From positions 49,998,750 through 50,062,749 of the forward strand of contig CM049318.1 of the NCBI GenBank assembly GCA_026874595.1: a stretch of 64,000 nt of DNA, written 5' to 3'. Shown here in pieces: positions 36,901 to 50,507 of the stretch. The notes beneath the pieces are model-generated. The model worked only from the letters and a program-made list of their open reading frames with translations. It was not told the DNA's origin and ran no database searches. The DNA is from Sipunculus nudus (lineage: Eukaryota > Annelida > Sipuncula > Golfingiida > Sipunculidae). The translations under genes were made by a program, and so were the position numbers. Numbering within the stretch: the stretch's first letter is position 1; each line of letters starts with the position of its first letter.

Positions 36901-39900
36901 ACAATTGTCATCGGCTGCAAAGAATAGTATGTCTCCTTTTTATTATAGGTTTTGACTGTGGTGTTATTGAGAGTTATTCTTGTTATAATGAGATGTCTTG
37001 ATTGTGGTATAATTTACAGTTATTATTCTTTTAATGATAGGTCTTGATTGTAATATAATTGAGAGTTAATAACAGATTTTTAGTTAACAATACTGACACG
37101 ATTTTTATAGTCATGTAATCTTTATGAATTGAACATTCAGATACCTTTCCTGTTTTATCCTGGAAGTTGTAATATTAATGTATCAAGTTAACAGCCAGAT
37201 CTTCGTTTATATTAGTAAACGTTAGCGAGCAATTAACTAAATTTAACATCAATGTTCTTGTTCTTTTCAGTACTTGTAGAAACGCGAAATGGGAGTTTGA
37301 GAGAGAACTTGACTGTCCAGGTGGGTAACAGTGATAGGTCTCCTGGAATAACCCGCGCCTTATATGTTTAAATTTCAAAGGATTTTGAACTTTCTTTTTA
37401 TCCATGTCCTCTTTGGAATGACATTATCCAAAAGTACTACGAAAATTTTAACCTTTCAGTGTCTTTTACTAAATGATACCTATATGTTTATAAATCACAT
37501 CTGGTTTTCCTCAATTTCTAAGGTTAACTTCTACTTATTTTTTAATTTATTTTCTTTTATTTTTAATTTATATTCGTGTTTCCTTGTGAGTATTTGCTTT
37601 AGCGTAACATTTTCTCATAGTCAATATGATATTTAGATATATGCTGGGCTGCCGGAGATCCTCACTACCGCACGTTTGACGGACTCCACTACGAGTTCCA
37701 GGGAGCTTGCTCTTACATTCTGACTCGCCACCTCCACGGAAAATTCACCATCACCACAGAGAATGTACCTTGCGGCACCACTGGTGTTACCTGCACCAAG
37801 TCTGTCAAGATCTCCGTTCAAGGCATCCCAGATATCCATCTGTTGAAGGGACTGGAGATCGAAATAGGAAACCAGAGTCTGAGTGCTGGCAGTATCAACT
37901 ACCAAGGTGTGAAAGTCGAGGTCGAAGGTCAAATTTTCACCCGTGTCAGCTATGATATTGGTATGGATGTGCTGTGGGATGGAGGTGAGAATACAAATTT
38001 GCAAACAACCACGCTATCTTTTTCTTTTAAGATTTTATAAATGGACAGTATGATAGCTATTTTTGAATACAAAGGACAACATATTTCTATGGTATATGTG
38101 CAAGAAATTGACTACCATTGAGTTCTTTTATGATCAGTAATTTAATAACACAGAAAGAGGCAAGGGCAATCAGGATACTATCACTGGTTCCTCTTACAGC
38201 TTATAGACATCCATGTGATAATGCCCAGTTTGATTTTTTGTTAGACTCCGGATTTTGCCTTTTAAGCTATAGAAAAAAAGAATGTTATTTACTTCTTATT
38301 CTTATTCACTTCTACTTTTATTTACTTATTTTATTTACTTCATATTAACTTCTAAATCCTCAGGTACCAGGGTGTACGTTTTCATGACCAAGCAGTACAG
38401 GGGCAAGGTGGAAGGTCTGTGCGGAGACTTCAACACGAAGGCTGAGGACGACTTCTATGAGGCTGCGCCTGAGGGCTGCATGGCTGATACCGGTCAGGCT
38501 TTCGGTAACTGCTGGAAGATCATGTCAACTTGTCCAGATGTCAACACTACAGGACCCCAGTACGAGAATCAGTGCAAGGTAACTTATTTTTTCCCCGTTG
38601 ATTTAATTCAATACAGCTATATGTGAAATTCCATCGGTATCATGCATTAGCCGAAGTCTATAGTTGTATAAGGAGGGACATATTATTCACACACAAAAAT
38701 TGACAAGGCATGTTTTGGTGCATCGGTATCGATCTGAATGTGTACAAAAAAATTAGAAATTATTGTCTCAAACGCATCACACTAATAAATGATACCACCC
38801 CCCACCCCCCAAAAAAAAAATAAAAATGTTGGGTGATTCCAATATATAGGTTTCCTTAAACATACAAGACAAAATAATGATATACCTAATGATAAGTTGC
38901 CATTCTTTGAAGATCAACTTTTATAATCTAGCTGCACAGATCGACGGAGGCCAAGATGAGCCGCATTCTACATTTGCTTTAACTAACATTTTGTTAGTAG
39001 AGAAGCATTATGATGTATGCTCAGCTTGGCGACCTCTTATATAGTCAAGCATGACAATATGTCATTGACAGGAACATCCTGAGAGAAGTCCATGGGCTCA
39101 CGCTGCTTGTAGCATTATCTATAGTGATCTGTTTGCCGAGTGCAGGGAGAAGGTCCTAGACCACAAGAAGTTCTATCAAGCTTGTCTTACTGATGCCTGC
39201 GGGTGAGCACAAACTATATCTTAATATAACAGTACCTTGAAGAACTAAGAATACGGGGTTCCCTTTGAAAGGATGAATATGCAAATGGTACTCAAAAACA
39301 CTTCATGTAAAATATTATAAATATTTTAACATTTATTTAAATATCACGTTATCATCATTTTGAGTTTAAGGAAAAAGGCATTGCTATAAGAATTTAATGT
39401 TCCATTCGGATTTATACATGTTAATTTGCACATCCAGTTGCAATCTGTTTTCCAATGAGGTCAGATATGAGGTCGTCAATACAGTATTCCAGTGTCACTG
39501 ATCTTAGGCTGTTTTTTAAGGAGGAATATATATATATATATATGTTAAATATTTGATTATGATTTTAAATGAAGCCAGAGCCATGTCACATTTTACCTCA
39601 AACTATCTCGATGATCTCCGTTTTCTCCAACAGCTGTGACAAGGGAGGTGATTGCGACTGTCTCTGCACGATCATCGCTAACTTCCACCAAGAGTGTCTG
39701 AAGCATGGCATCGCTGTGGAGTGGAGAAACAACCATCTCTGCCGTAAGTATACATACATAACACGTGAATGTTCATAAAACAGTGAGCATTACAGTAAAC
39801 TGTTGGAGTCCATGAATATCCGATATTTATTTATAATTAGTGTCTGGCTATAAAATATATGATCTTGTTGTATTTTTCATTTTCTACATGAACATCTTTG

Positions 39901-40082
39901 TCAATTTTAAATATTTCTTGAGAAACGTTAGTAACAAATTTTCAAGAAATAGATGCGTTTGAATATGATTTTGAAACCGAGCATGCTCTTCAAACTTTCA
40001 ATTTGAAAACAGCACATTTTAATGCAAAGAAAATTGAACAACAAAATAGAACAACCTGAATTAGTATTATTACGTAAAATAT

Positions 40083-40114
<32 letters not shown>

Positions 40115-43100
40115 TTATAATATTGTGAAGGGTGGCCTGTACCAGAATAAGAATTCTGTTATAAGCAGGACCCTCTTCCAAGATATACAAGATATTATAA
40201 ACAATGGAACATGATAATAAAAATACATAAAAGTACATGTACAATGCGAAAAATAAAAGACATTATGAGACTGTAAAATCATTACAAAGGAATGATAATA
40301 TCATAAAATTAATAAAAGGGACGGTACTAACAGCGGTAAGAGCAACGATTACATCTAGAACAATTTCGTGCTGTGAAAAGATTATGACATCATTGTAAAA
40401 TCGGAGAAATACGAACGTGATAATTTTTTAAAATGCTGCAAATTAGAAGCAAACTTAATGTGTCGAGGAAGGGAGTTCCATAGAGTACTGCCTGCATAAA
40501 AAGAGGTAGCCTTGAAGGCTTCAATACGCGGTTTCGGAAGGATACAGTTTTTGTTTTCGGTTAACCGCGTCGAATAATTATGAATGCCCTTCGCCATATG
40601 AAAATTCTTACATAAATATGAAGGGGCTAAATCATTTATGCATTTATAGGTTAAAATAGATAGGAGGTACAAATATCGCTGTTCAATTGTCATTAAGCCT
40701 ATTTCTTTCACTAAATCTAAACTTCTTTGAGTTGGGTCGTAATTTTTTGTTATTATCCTAGTCGCACGACACTGCATTCGTTGGATTGCGGCACGGAATA
40801 TGCTGGGACAGCTGCCCCATACTGTTAGGCTATAATTTATTGAGGGTTGAACAAAGGCGTGATATATAGTGACTAAAAACTTCTGTGGTAGAAATTTGCT
40901 GAGCCGATGTAAAAGTCCAATTTTGCAACATAGCTTTTTAAAAACGGTAGAAGTGTGAGATTTCCATGTGAGATGGGCGTCAATGATCAAGCCAAGGTGA
41001 GAAAATTCATCGACATTCGGGACAATATCTTTATCGATAATTATTTGTAATGAATTTGATTGTTTGCGTTGCTTGGAACTCACAAGCATAGTAGCTGATT
41101 TTGTGGCGTTTGCAATTAGTTTGTTTTTATTAAGCCATTTAGTAACTTGGTCTACAGCAGCCTGTAACTTATGTTGTGCTGATTCGCGATCGATGCCGTC
41201 TGCGTATAGCGTGATGTCGTCAGCATAAATCGAGCATTTTGCGTCTGTTACATTATCGGGCAAGTCATTAAGATATAGTAGGAAAATAATGGGTCCAAGT
41301 ACAGTGCCTTGTGGTACACCTGTATCGATGGTTTTCACCTCAGAATTATAGTTATTGAAGCAGACAAACTGCTTTCGGTCGTATAAATAATTGTAAATAA
41401 TTATTACTGATTTACGTCTAGATCAAGTTTAGCTAAGCTAGTCCGTCGAAATAATTCCTCTTAATTTCTTGAAATGATGACGATGTGCACAGTAATTTAA
41501 TACACACGTCTCTGTTATAGCCGTTATGTGTCTGAACGGCACCGTGTACAAGCCATGCGGACCACCGTGTCAGCAGACATGCCGTAACGTTGGAGATGAA
41601 CCCGAGTCTTACTGTAATAACACCCACTGTGTGGAGGGATGCTTCTGTCCTAACGGCTATGTTCTGGACGGTAAGAATTACACCGCACTTAAATGTATAA
41701 TTAATTACTATAGAACATATAGTAAATACTTTGTGAGTATAAAGTTTTAGACGAAAGTAATTAATCTGATATATTGTATACTATTATCATAAAACCATGT
41801 TTGTTATTTAAGACAACTTACAACCCAGTTACTGACCTAAATGTAGGTCACAATAGACTATTTGTTTTAGAAGTCATCATGTTAAATATTTTTACAAGTT
41901 TTCAAAATGACATTAATGCCAAAGGAACAAAGATTAAAGAAGTATATGGATGATATGACACAAGTAAGTAGACTAGAACCACGTTAATAATTACAGAGGC
42001 CACAAGGAAGTGTGTGCGGGACGATGAATGCCCCTGTTATCACCAGGGTCTTCCTTACCCAGCCGGTACCACCATGGTTATGGAGTGTAGGAACTGGTGA
42101 GTAAACTCTTAGTCCAGATAATATAAGAACGCTTGCGTAAACGCATATTTAAGCTCAAGCTCAAGCTCTCTCTCTCTTTCTATTGCACAAGATATTGGTA
42201 TAGACCTTTTCTAGCTATATTTTATTAGGCTGAAACATATATATATATATGCATTAGTATAATAGACTAATCTTAAGATAAAATGTATATTTTTTTCAAA
42301 TGATTTTAAAATAATTTTAGCACCTGCACAGAAGGGAAGTTTGAGTGCGTCGGTGAACCATGCGGTCCAAAATGTGAAGAAGGCGAGTTTTATTGTAACG
42401 GTACCGACAAATGCATCCCGCCAAATTTCCTCTGTGACGGAATGAATGACTGTGGGGACAACAGTGACGAGAAGAACTGCAGTAAGTGTTACGTATCTTC
42501 TCGCATTTTTTTATATATGGCTGTTACTTGCACCTGTACCTGTAGCAGTTAATTAAATTTTTACATGGATAGCTCACATTCGTTTTCGTAGTGCGATGGA
42601 AAAAAACGAAGACTACTCAACGGTTATTGTCCTCTTGAAAATGAGCCCCCAAAGTGTAATTATGTATTAGCCTAAACCTCACAACCTCATCGTTGCCTAT
42701 GTTTCTGTATATATTTCACCATAACTTCAACACAAAAGATGAAGACCAAATGACACAGCCATGCATATATATATACTAATAAACATAACCTGTACTCCAC
42801 ATATATACAGTTACCATATACATTTTATATATACCTGTTATACATGCGAAGTGTGCATTTATTAAGAGACTGCCGTGTTAAATCATGGAAAAAACATATC
42901 ACTACCATTTTTAATTTAAGACTCGTTACCTGAACACGTTTAAAGATTGGGACAGCATTTGTATGTTTCCCTTACCAACTGTGTTTCAGATTATACATGT
43001 CCACCTGGAGAGTTCCCTTGCACCATCGGTAACCGCTGTATCCCAGACAAATACAGGTGTGATGGTCTGCCGGACTGTGTGGATAACAGTGATGAAGTCG

Positions 43101-46100
43101 GATGCGGTGAGCTCCCTCATAATTATAATCCAGTAGAATGTCCGTTATCCAGGTGGTACTGCGGAAAGATTTTGAAAAGATAAAGTGTTTACCATATTCT
43201 GAAATCATCCGCAAAGGCACACTTTTATATGTAAGAATAACTTTACCTGACAGTAAAAATGCCTTCTGTGGACTTGTCTTTAGCGTTGTATTTAAGAATA
43301 GTTAAGAATCACTATGTTATGCTTATCTCATTCCCAGATATTAAGCAAATGCTTACTAAAAACAACCTACTTGGCTCCAAAATTAGTAGCGTCATATAGC
43401 CCCTTTGGCATTACGACCAGATTACTGGCGCAAGAGTGTCATTACATCCAAGTCAGAGGAACGCATTATAAGGCCTGATGGAGATGCAAATATTTTCGTC
43501 ATTTCTGACAAGGCTTTATGGCCTACAGATACACTGTCAATCAACATAAACCAGACCAATCATTAGCATTTTTTTCTACTTTTTAATAATACCAAACATG
43601 AGCGAGAAAAGTTCCGTTTTGACCCAGCACATTTGTAAACGCCTCGGCATGTTAGTTAAATTTATGACCGCATGAACAGAAGCATGGCCGCACGTGTTAC
43701 AGGAGGCAGGCAGCTTAAAAGCTATACAGATAATGACTAGTTTCCATGGATCAGGTGTTTTAGTTTGGGTTGTGACTTCACATGTACACTATTGTATTAA
43801 TTTATCATTTTTAGCATACTATTGAGAACATGGGCCGTTTACCACAATATGAATGCAACATGATGCAATACCACTGCGATACATTCCTCGATATTACTTG
43901 TATCACGACTCGAGTAGGCTTACCAGCCCAATTATCCGATTGCCTACTGAGTTGGGTTGTCACGGCTACAAAATGAGGTGAAATAGAGTTTTACCTTGAC
44001 CCCACCTTACTAGTGTCACGTGACGGTGATGATTGACACATAATGTTCGGATTCGTTGCATCAACAGCAAAAAAAATGTTGTTATATGATAACAGCTTTA
44101 TAGCCACGTTAGGTTCAGGTGCCTCGGGGTAGTATCTAATATCACTTATCACAGTATGTAACTCAGCAGACCATCCTTACATAACGCCCATGTGTATAGT
44201 GCAATGGTGTAAATGGTGACCTTTTTGCCTGCAGGACCTCCCACGTGTGACACCACATGGTTGTTCACTTGTGAAAACGGCCGCTGTGTCCCTACTGAGT
44301 TCTTCTGTGATGGCAAATACGACTGTGGTCCAGATGACATCTCGGATGAACGGAATTGTACAGGTAAGAATAAAGTATTTCTTTGAATATTATAATTGTA
44401 AACATAAAGTCGAGAAAGTTTGTTTTCATATAAAATATATACTCTGAAAGATAAGAATGTTCATTATTATTTTTTAAAGCGGGCGCATTTCCTAAGCGAT
44501 ATATTGTTTACTTTTTATTATGTCATAAAAATGTTGCGGTTGTATGATTTTTTCACGTAACTTTAAGCACCTCCAGTTCAACCATGTTTTGACGTCAGTT
44601 ACATAACAAATCTTCATTTTTTTAGTTCGGTCCATTGTGTATTAGAAACTGGCGGGATCTTCTACTGTCACAACGGACACAAGTATGTTAATAATCATAA
44701 CGATTGTTGAATTATTAAAATTCCATTTGTTTTACAGTCACTGATTGTCCGTCCGACGATTTCTTCCGCTGTCAGAACGGAGCCTGTCTGCCACTTATCC
44801 TGCGTTGTGATTACCATGACGACTGTGGTGATGGAAGTGACGAGATTGACTGTCGTAAGTTTTATAGGGGTATAACATGACCTGGTGGTTAAAGTTAAAA
44901 TCAATCACAATTTGTTGTTGGAACGAATCATCCTTGAACTCATCCTTGCCCGTCTAAGGAATAAATTGTTCTTCACGTAATCAGTTTAAATACTGCGGAC
45001 GTTTGTTTAATTCACCCAAGAACGACATCTGATACAGAGATAAATCGGTTGAAATCGGCGTCAAACTTAGATCAAAAGATTTGGAATCAAAATGTGCGAT
45101 TCACTAAAATATCTATGACTTATGGCCTGATCTTTAATAGTATGAGCAAATTTATATTTATGCCATAACCTTTTCTTGTATTTTCCTAATATGATTCCGC
45201 GAATTAACGAACATTGAGCTGAACTTGTATAAATTAGCCCGTTCTGTGAAAAACACCAAAAACAGAAGGGGGCTAGACACAAGCAAGTTTTACTAGCTAA
45301 ATGTAGCAAATTTCTTGGGCGGAGATGGTGACAGATATACCAGAAATTCAATTGTACGAATAATATTTTTTGTAAAAGTAACTTTTACATAGTGTTTTGC
45401 CAAACGAGGTGCGCTAAAGAGATCACACAGAAAATTTAGCCCACCTCAGATGTATATATATGTATACAAAAAACAACTAAATTTGATACCCTATTTCATA
45501 ACAGAAAAATGTGATGGCGTTTGGTTGGGCCACGGGAACCAATTCTTGGACATGGAACCCAACGAACAGACGGCGCTGCAGGGATCAGGTGGTCACCATT
45601 CTTTCAACCCCTCTACATCTATTGTACTGAAAGTCGTTCAGGCCGTCAACATCACCGTAACACAAGTTCACTTGTGGGTACGACGCGCCGATAAAGTGAA
45701 ATTCGAGTTTATGCAGGAGAATGGTGTCACCCCGATTGCGGGCACAGTAAGAAAAATTTCATTATTCATTAAATAAAAATGGAAACTTTCACGTGCATAT
45801 TTTTTGTGATGTGAATTGTTTTTAAGTTAATTTATCTTGTGTCCCGTACGTTCGGCACATCTGTTTTGCATTTTAATGTTAAATCAGAGGTCGCGTGCCT
45901 TTGCATTATTTTATCTTTTTTTATATATTCATATTTCTTTCTCTAGTAACCTTAACTAGAGCCTTGTTAGAGAAGTCAAACCCTAATTGTATTAACTCGT
46001 ATTATAATGATTATATCAGTTTATGCATAAATTATTCCATTGCTCATCATGTAAGCAGAGGCAACAGCAGTTTTTTTTAGAGTCGTCAAAACTCTGAGCA

Positions 46101-47695
46101 AATTACTCAAAACTACCGGTTAAAACGGGGAATCGATGTATTGAAATACCTTTAATGTTACTTACGGTGATAGCGCTTTTGCTTCTCGGCGCCATCTATT
46201 GTTCAAATTTGAAACAATTTGTTTTTAGATTTATGCTTATTTTCATAAGTTAGTGGTTTGAATTATATTAAATCATGATTATACTTTAATAGAACCAAGT
46301 GCATAAAGGGGGTCCTTGTTTAAAAAAAAGAAAAAACGGACTCCGGTTACGAAGACAAAAACAATAAAAAGACAGTTTGGGAATACTCTGCTTGTGCAAT
46401 TTACAGACTGCAGTGATAATTTTAATTCAGTGTATGAGCAGCATTAGTGTGATATATTAAACATAAATCCATAATCAATGCTTAACATCACCAGAAAGTC
46501 GTTCATATGACTTCAATTGATTGATAAGTGTGAACGTTTTATAAAGGGGATATTGTTAATTTTAATATTGACGCAATAAGAAGTTAAATGGCAGCATTTA
46601 TTCATTACTATTGAGATGGTCAAGGCAGATATGTTTTGTGGAAGAAGAAACATCTTTGTGCATCGTTAAATAATATTATATCGTACAAAATTATATCTGC
46701 ATCTACAGACGAGAGTTAAGTCAATAGAGCATGCAGACCAATGGCATTTCGTGACAGTAAAAGTTGGAGGTATGGAAGGATTGCAAACAGACACTGTTGT
46801 CATCAGTTTTGTCCAGACCACTGTTTCTGGAACGGTTGACGTCAAGGGACTGGCAGTGGAGTCTTGTTATACCCCATGTAAGTAACTGAAGTCACACGAG
46901 TACGTTTATCGTTTCACTAGATATTGATGAGCCACACATAACGTCAATTACCCATTCTTCCTTCTTTGCCATTTCGCATTGTTTGAAACTCGCGGGATAA
47001 TTGCAGGATATAATCTATTCATAAAAAATGAACTGGACACTATTTACTATCTATCATAAAAGAGACATATTCTGGTGACTTTCGTACACTCCCTAGTTTG
47101 CCAATTTGTACCATATTAGTGAGTGTGGGATCGGTTTGGAGAGATAAAATACCAATTAAATTGCGAAATTAACATTTTTTTAAAAGTTGTAAGTGCATTT
47201 CTATTTATAGAAGCAAGGATGTAAGTAATGACCTAAAACTCAATCATTACAAGCAAATCAATGTTTCTCGTGTCATATGTATCGAACATGTAAAGGTAGG
47301 GTTTTAATGGTAGGGTTTGAAAGGTCGCATGTCAGAAATCCATACAGATTATCTCTAAATGGCACTAAAACTGTTTCGAGACGGTCTTAACAGTTATAAG
47401 AAAAACTTTATCAGTAGAGATTTATTCAATCTCTACCGTTTTAAATACTTGAGGTTTTTTTAAAAATTAATTTCTTTTTTCTCCCCATTTGTTAACTCAA
47501 TATATTATATTACAACCATGTATACATTATGATTACATTATTCATTAAAATGTTGAAAGATTTTTCTTTTTTCGTTGTAGTTTCGGTCCAGACTACTACT
47601 CCATACATGTCAACAACACTAGCAATGACTACCACTGGTAAGTTTTCACAGATTATTTATACTCTGTATTTGGTTGAGTTAAATGAATTTTGTTT

Positions 47696-47736
<41 letters not shown>

Positions 47737-50474
47737 GATACGGTCAGGAAGCAGTCATTTGAATTTACAAAATAATTTTTGCAAACCAAAATGTTCACGG
47801 CATTGGAAATATGTAAACTCTTTATACGTTTCTTTCTTGTCAAGCAATACATGTTTGTTTACATACACGTCTAAAATTTATAGTATAAGCAACTGATGTA
47901 AAGAAACATGATATTGGAATGTTGAGTTAGGTAAAAATGTGACCCTGTCAGGGTTGTCGCAGCCTATATCAGACAGCATATCTAGTAATTTATTGTTAAT
48001 TTAGTTGTAATCTCATACTCACTACATATCCTAAAGTACAATTCCATCTTACAGTTGTGAATTCATAATAATCTTGAGAGCTTGATTCTTCTGACAATTT
48101 CTTTGTTTATTTCACAGCATCGTACTGCGTGGACGATCTGTACAGCCTGGTTTACGGAACAGCCGGTCTAGAGGTGACGTCATCCAACTCTGAGCCGTCT
48201 GATGCTTCCGGTGCGCTTATTGGCTCTTCCTCGTCCTGGATCGAGACACCCCCAATTGCCGGCGTCAATCCCATAATTCAGATCGACGTGACCGCCATGC
48301 AAGGCCAGACGACATTCAACAGTCTGACATTTAAAACTCACAACGTTCCTTCCGTTCAGTATGCTTTCGAAAATAACGGCGTTGAAGTGACATCGGGCAA
48401 CGTAAGGATCAATATTTATGTTGATTTATTATAATTGCTTTCTCTAATGTTTTATGAACCAACAGAAACATCTCTATCAAGTGGTGGTTGATTCAAATGT
48501 TAATAGTACATTGACTGGTGGTACCTTTAACAAATAGTATTGAATAGCAGATGTTCAAATAGTTTTTACTGCAGTATTTTTTATGGGTGTTATCTTCCTA
48601 GCTGTATATAAATATATATAATTTCTAAATGATCCTTTTTTTATCCTGCGTTTGTGTTTCATAAATTTTATACATGAAGCTGTAGAACCAGTATAACCCG
48701 TTTCATAAGAATATTACACAATCAGAGCCTGTGTCAATGTATAAAGTTGGACTTTACGGTATATCCAGAATGAAGGAATACGATTTTTAAATAAATGTTC
48801 TTCAACATCAGTGGTCCTTTTGCTATACCAAATATTAGAGGGAAATATCTTTCTTGGATGCACGCAACTCTTATCATTATCATCGTACCTCAATGTTACA
48901 GGTCGATATCACTGTCGGAAACGCTTACTGGTCAGAGGTGACAATCCACGTTCCTCCGCCAGGTGTCGTAGCTACCAGCGTCATCATCCAGCTGGTTCGT
49001 CATGAGGACGCTGAAAACGTAGCCGTGAAAGACTTGACCGGAGAAGCCTGTTTTAAGTCTCCAAGTAAGGATCATCATTTCAAATACCGTTATCTCTCTT
49101 ATACCAGGGAACACAGGTCATATGTTCTGATATACTTAAGATGATCACTAATGAAATATCACTTCCTACTTTTTTAGAATTCCCTAATAATGAGTACGAA
49201 TAGTTAAGAATTTGGATATTATTAGATGTCCTTCCTTATCTAAGCTCGGTTTCAAAAACAGGTCATTTTGTCAATAAATAATAGACTGAAACCGGATACA
49301 AAGCCTAAATCCGCAGTTAACAACCAGATCACACCGTAGATAATACTGACATTACAAGATAAACAAGATGTTTACCTGATATAGCTGAATAATCATTGAC
49401 ACATTTCATACTTTAACTAATAGTACAAATAAGTACGGTGTCCTGAAAGATCGGATTCTAGTTTTTTTACATGTTTTATTAAAAAGTAGAATGCTTTTTA
49501 AGTATTTAAATTATTTAAATCGTTCAGATTATTTCCGTCACTTTTCAAATCACATCTTTATGTTTAACAGCGGTTCCAACCACACCAGGCACCACACCAA
49601 GCACCACACCGAGCACCACCCCTGAAACAACAGTCACCACACCAGGCACCACAACAGTCACCACGCCAGGAACAACTCCACACATATGTGAGGAGCTGGA
49701 ATTCCAGTTGAACAACGAAGACTTTGTAGTGAGCGCAACGTCTGGTACTCCAGAAAACGGCCTTATTAGTGAGTTTTATTTACAAGACATAATGAATTTA
49801 CGGTAATACCACATGTATTTTGATCACACAAGAAGTAAATCTGCAACGTCACTCCTCCCTATACACAACCCTTTATGCCCTCCCTTCGCCTTGCTGAAGA
49901 CAATTGCACGCAGGTATGGTAACATTCTTCATATGTTGACTAACGCTGCTTACGAAAAACCTCAGTTATGAAATCGTCCCAGAATGGAATTGCAGCATCA
50001 GTGTTGTTGTAATAATTGTTCAGCAATTATGAATTTTACAAAGTTTCTACTAATTTCATATCTGTATACACATTTACTGTGATGTGTGTTAGCAATACAG
50101 CGCTAGTATACGCCTTGTAAAAAATTTAGCTGTAATGAATATCCTGCAAGATGTTACTGACTACTTTATATATCTACGGCACTTACGGGATGTCACAATG
50201 TTCATTTAACTATTGCAACTGCATGAGCATTTCAGAAAGTTAGTTTTTTTATACATATTTTTCTGCAATATTCTCATAAAAATTACTTCAATTCATACTG
50301 GAGGGAGACAGAATGGACACGTATCACCAGAGCACAAGCTCTGTTGACTACATATAAATCAGCGGATCATATACAAGATCTTGATACCGATGTATACAGA
50401 AAATCATACCCTGTGTCCACACCCAAGTATCTCGCCTTATTCTGAAGTCATACATTCGCGCTAGATAAAAGAAC

Positions 50475-50507
<33 letters not shown>

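Noticed and set aside
37633-38004. Minus-strand 123-residue frame
   Set aside because: Antisense to exon 22 (vWD3), whose sense reading has clear domain homology.
45505-46877. CUB domain as the identity of module A
   Set aside because: The position after LDLa repeats suggested CUB, but the CUB four-Cys pattern is absent and the module aligns better with the later F5/8C-like copies.
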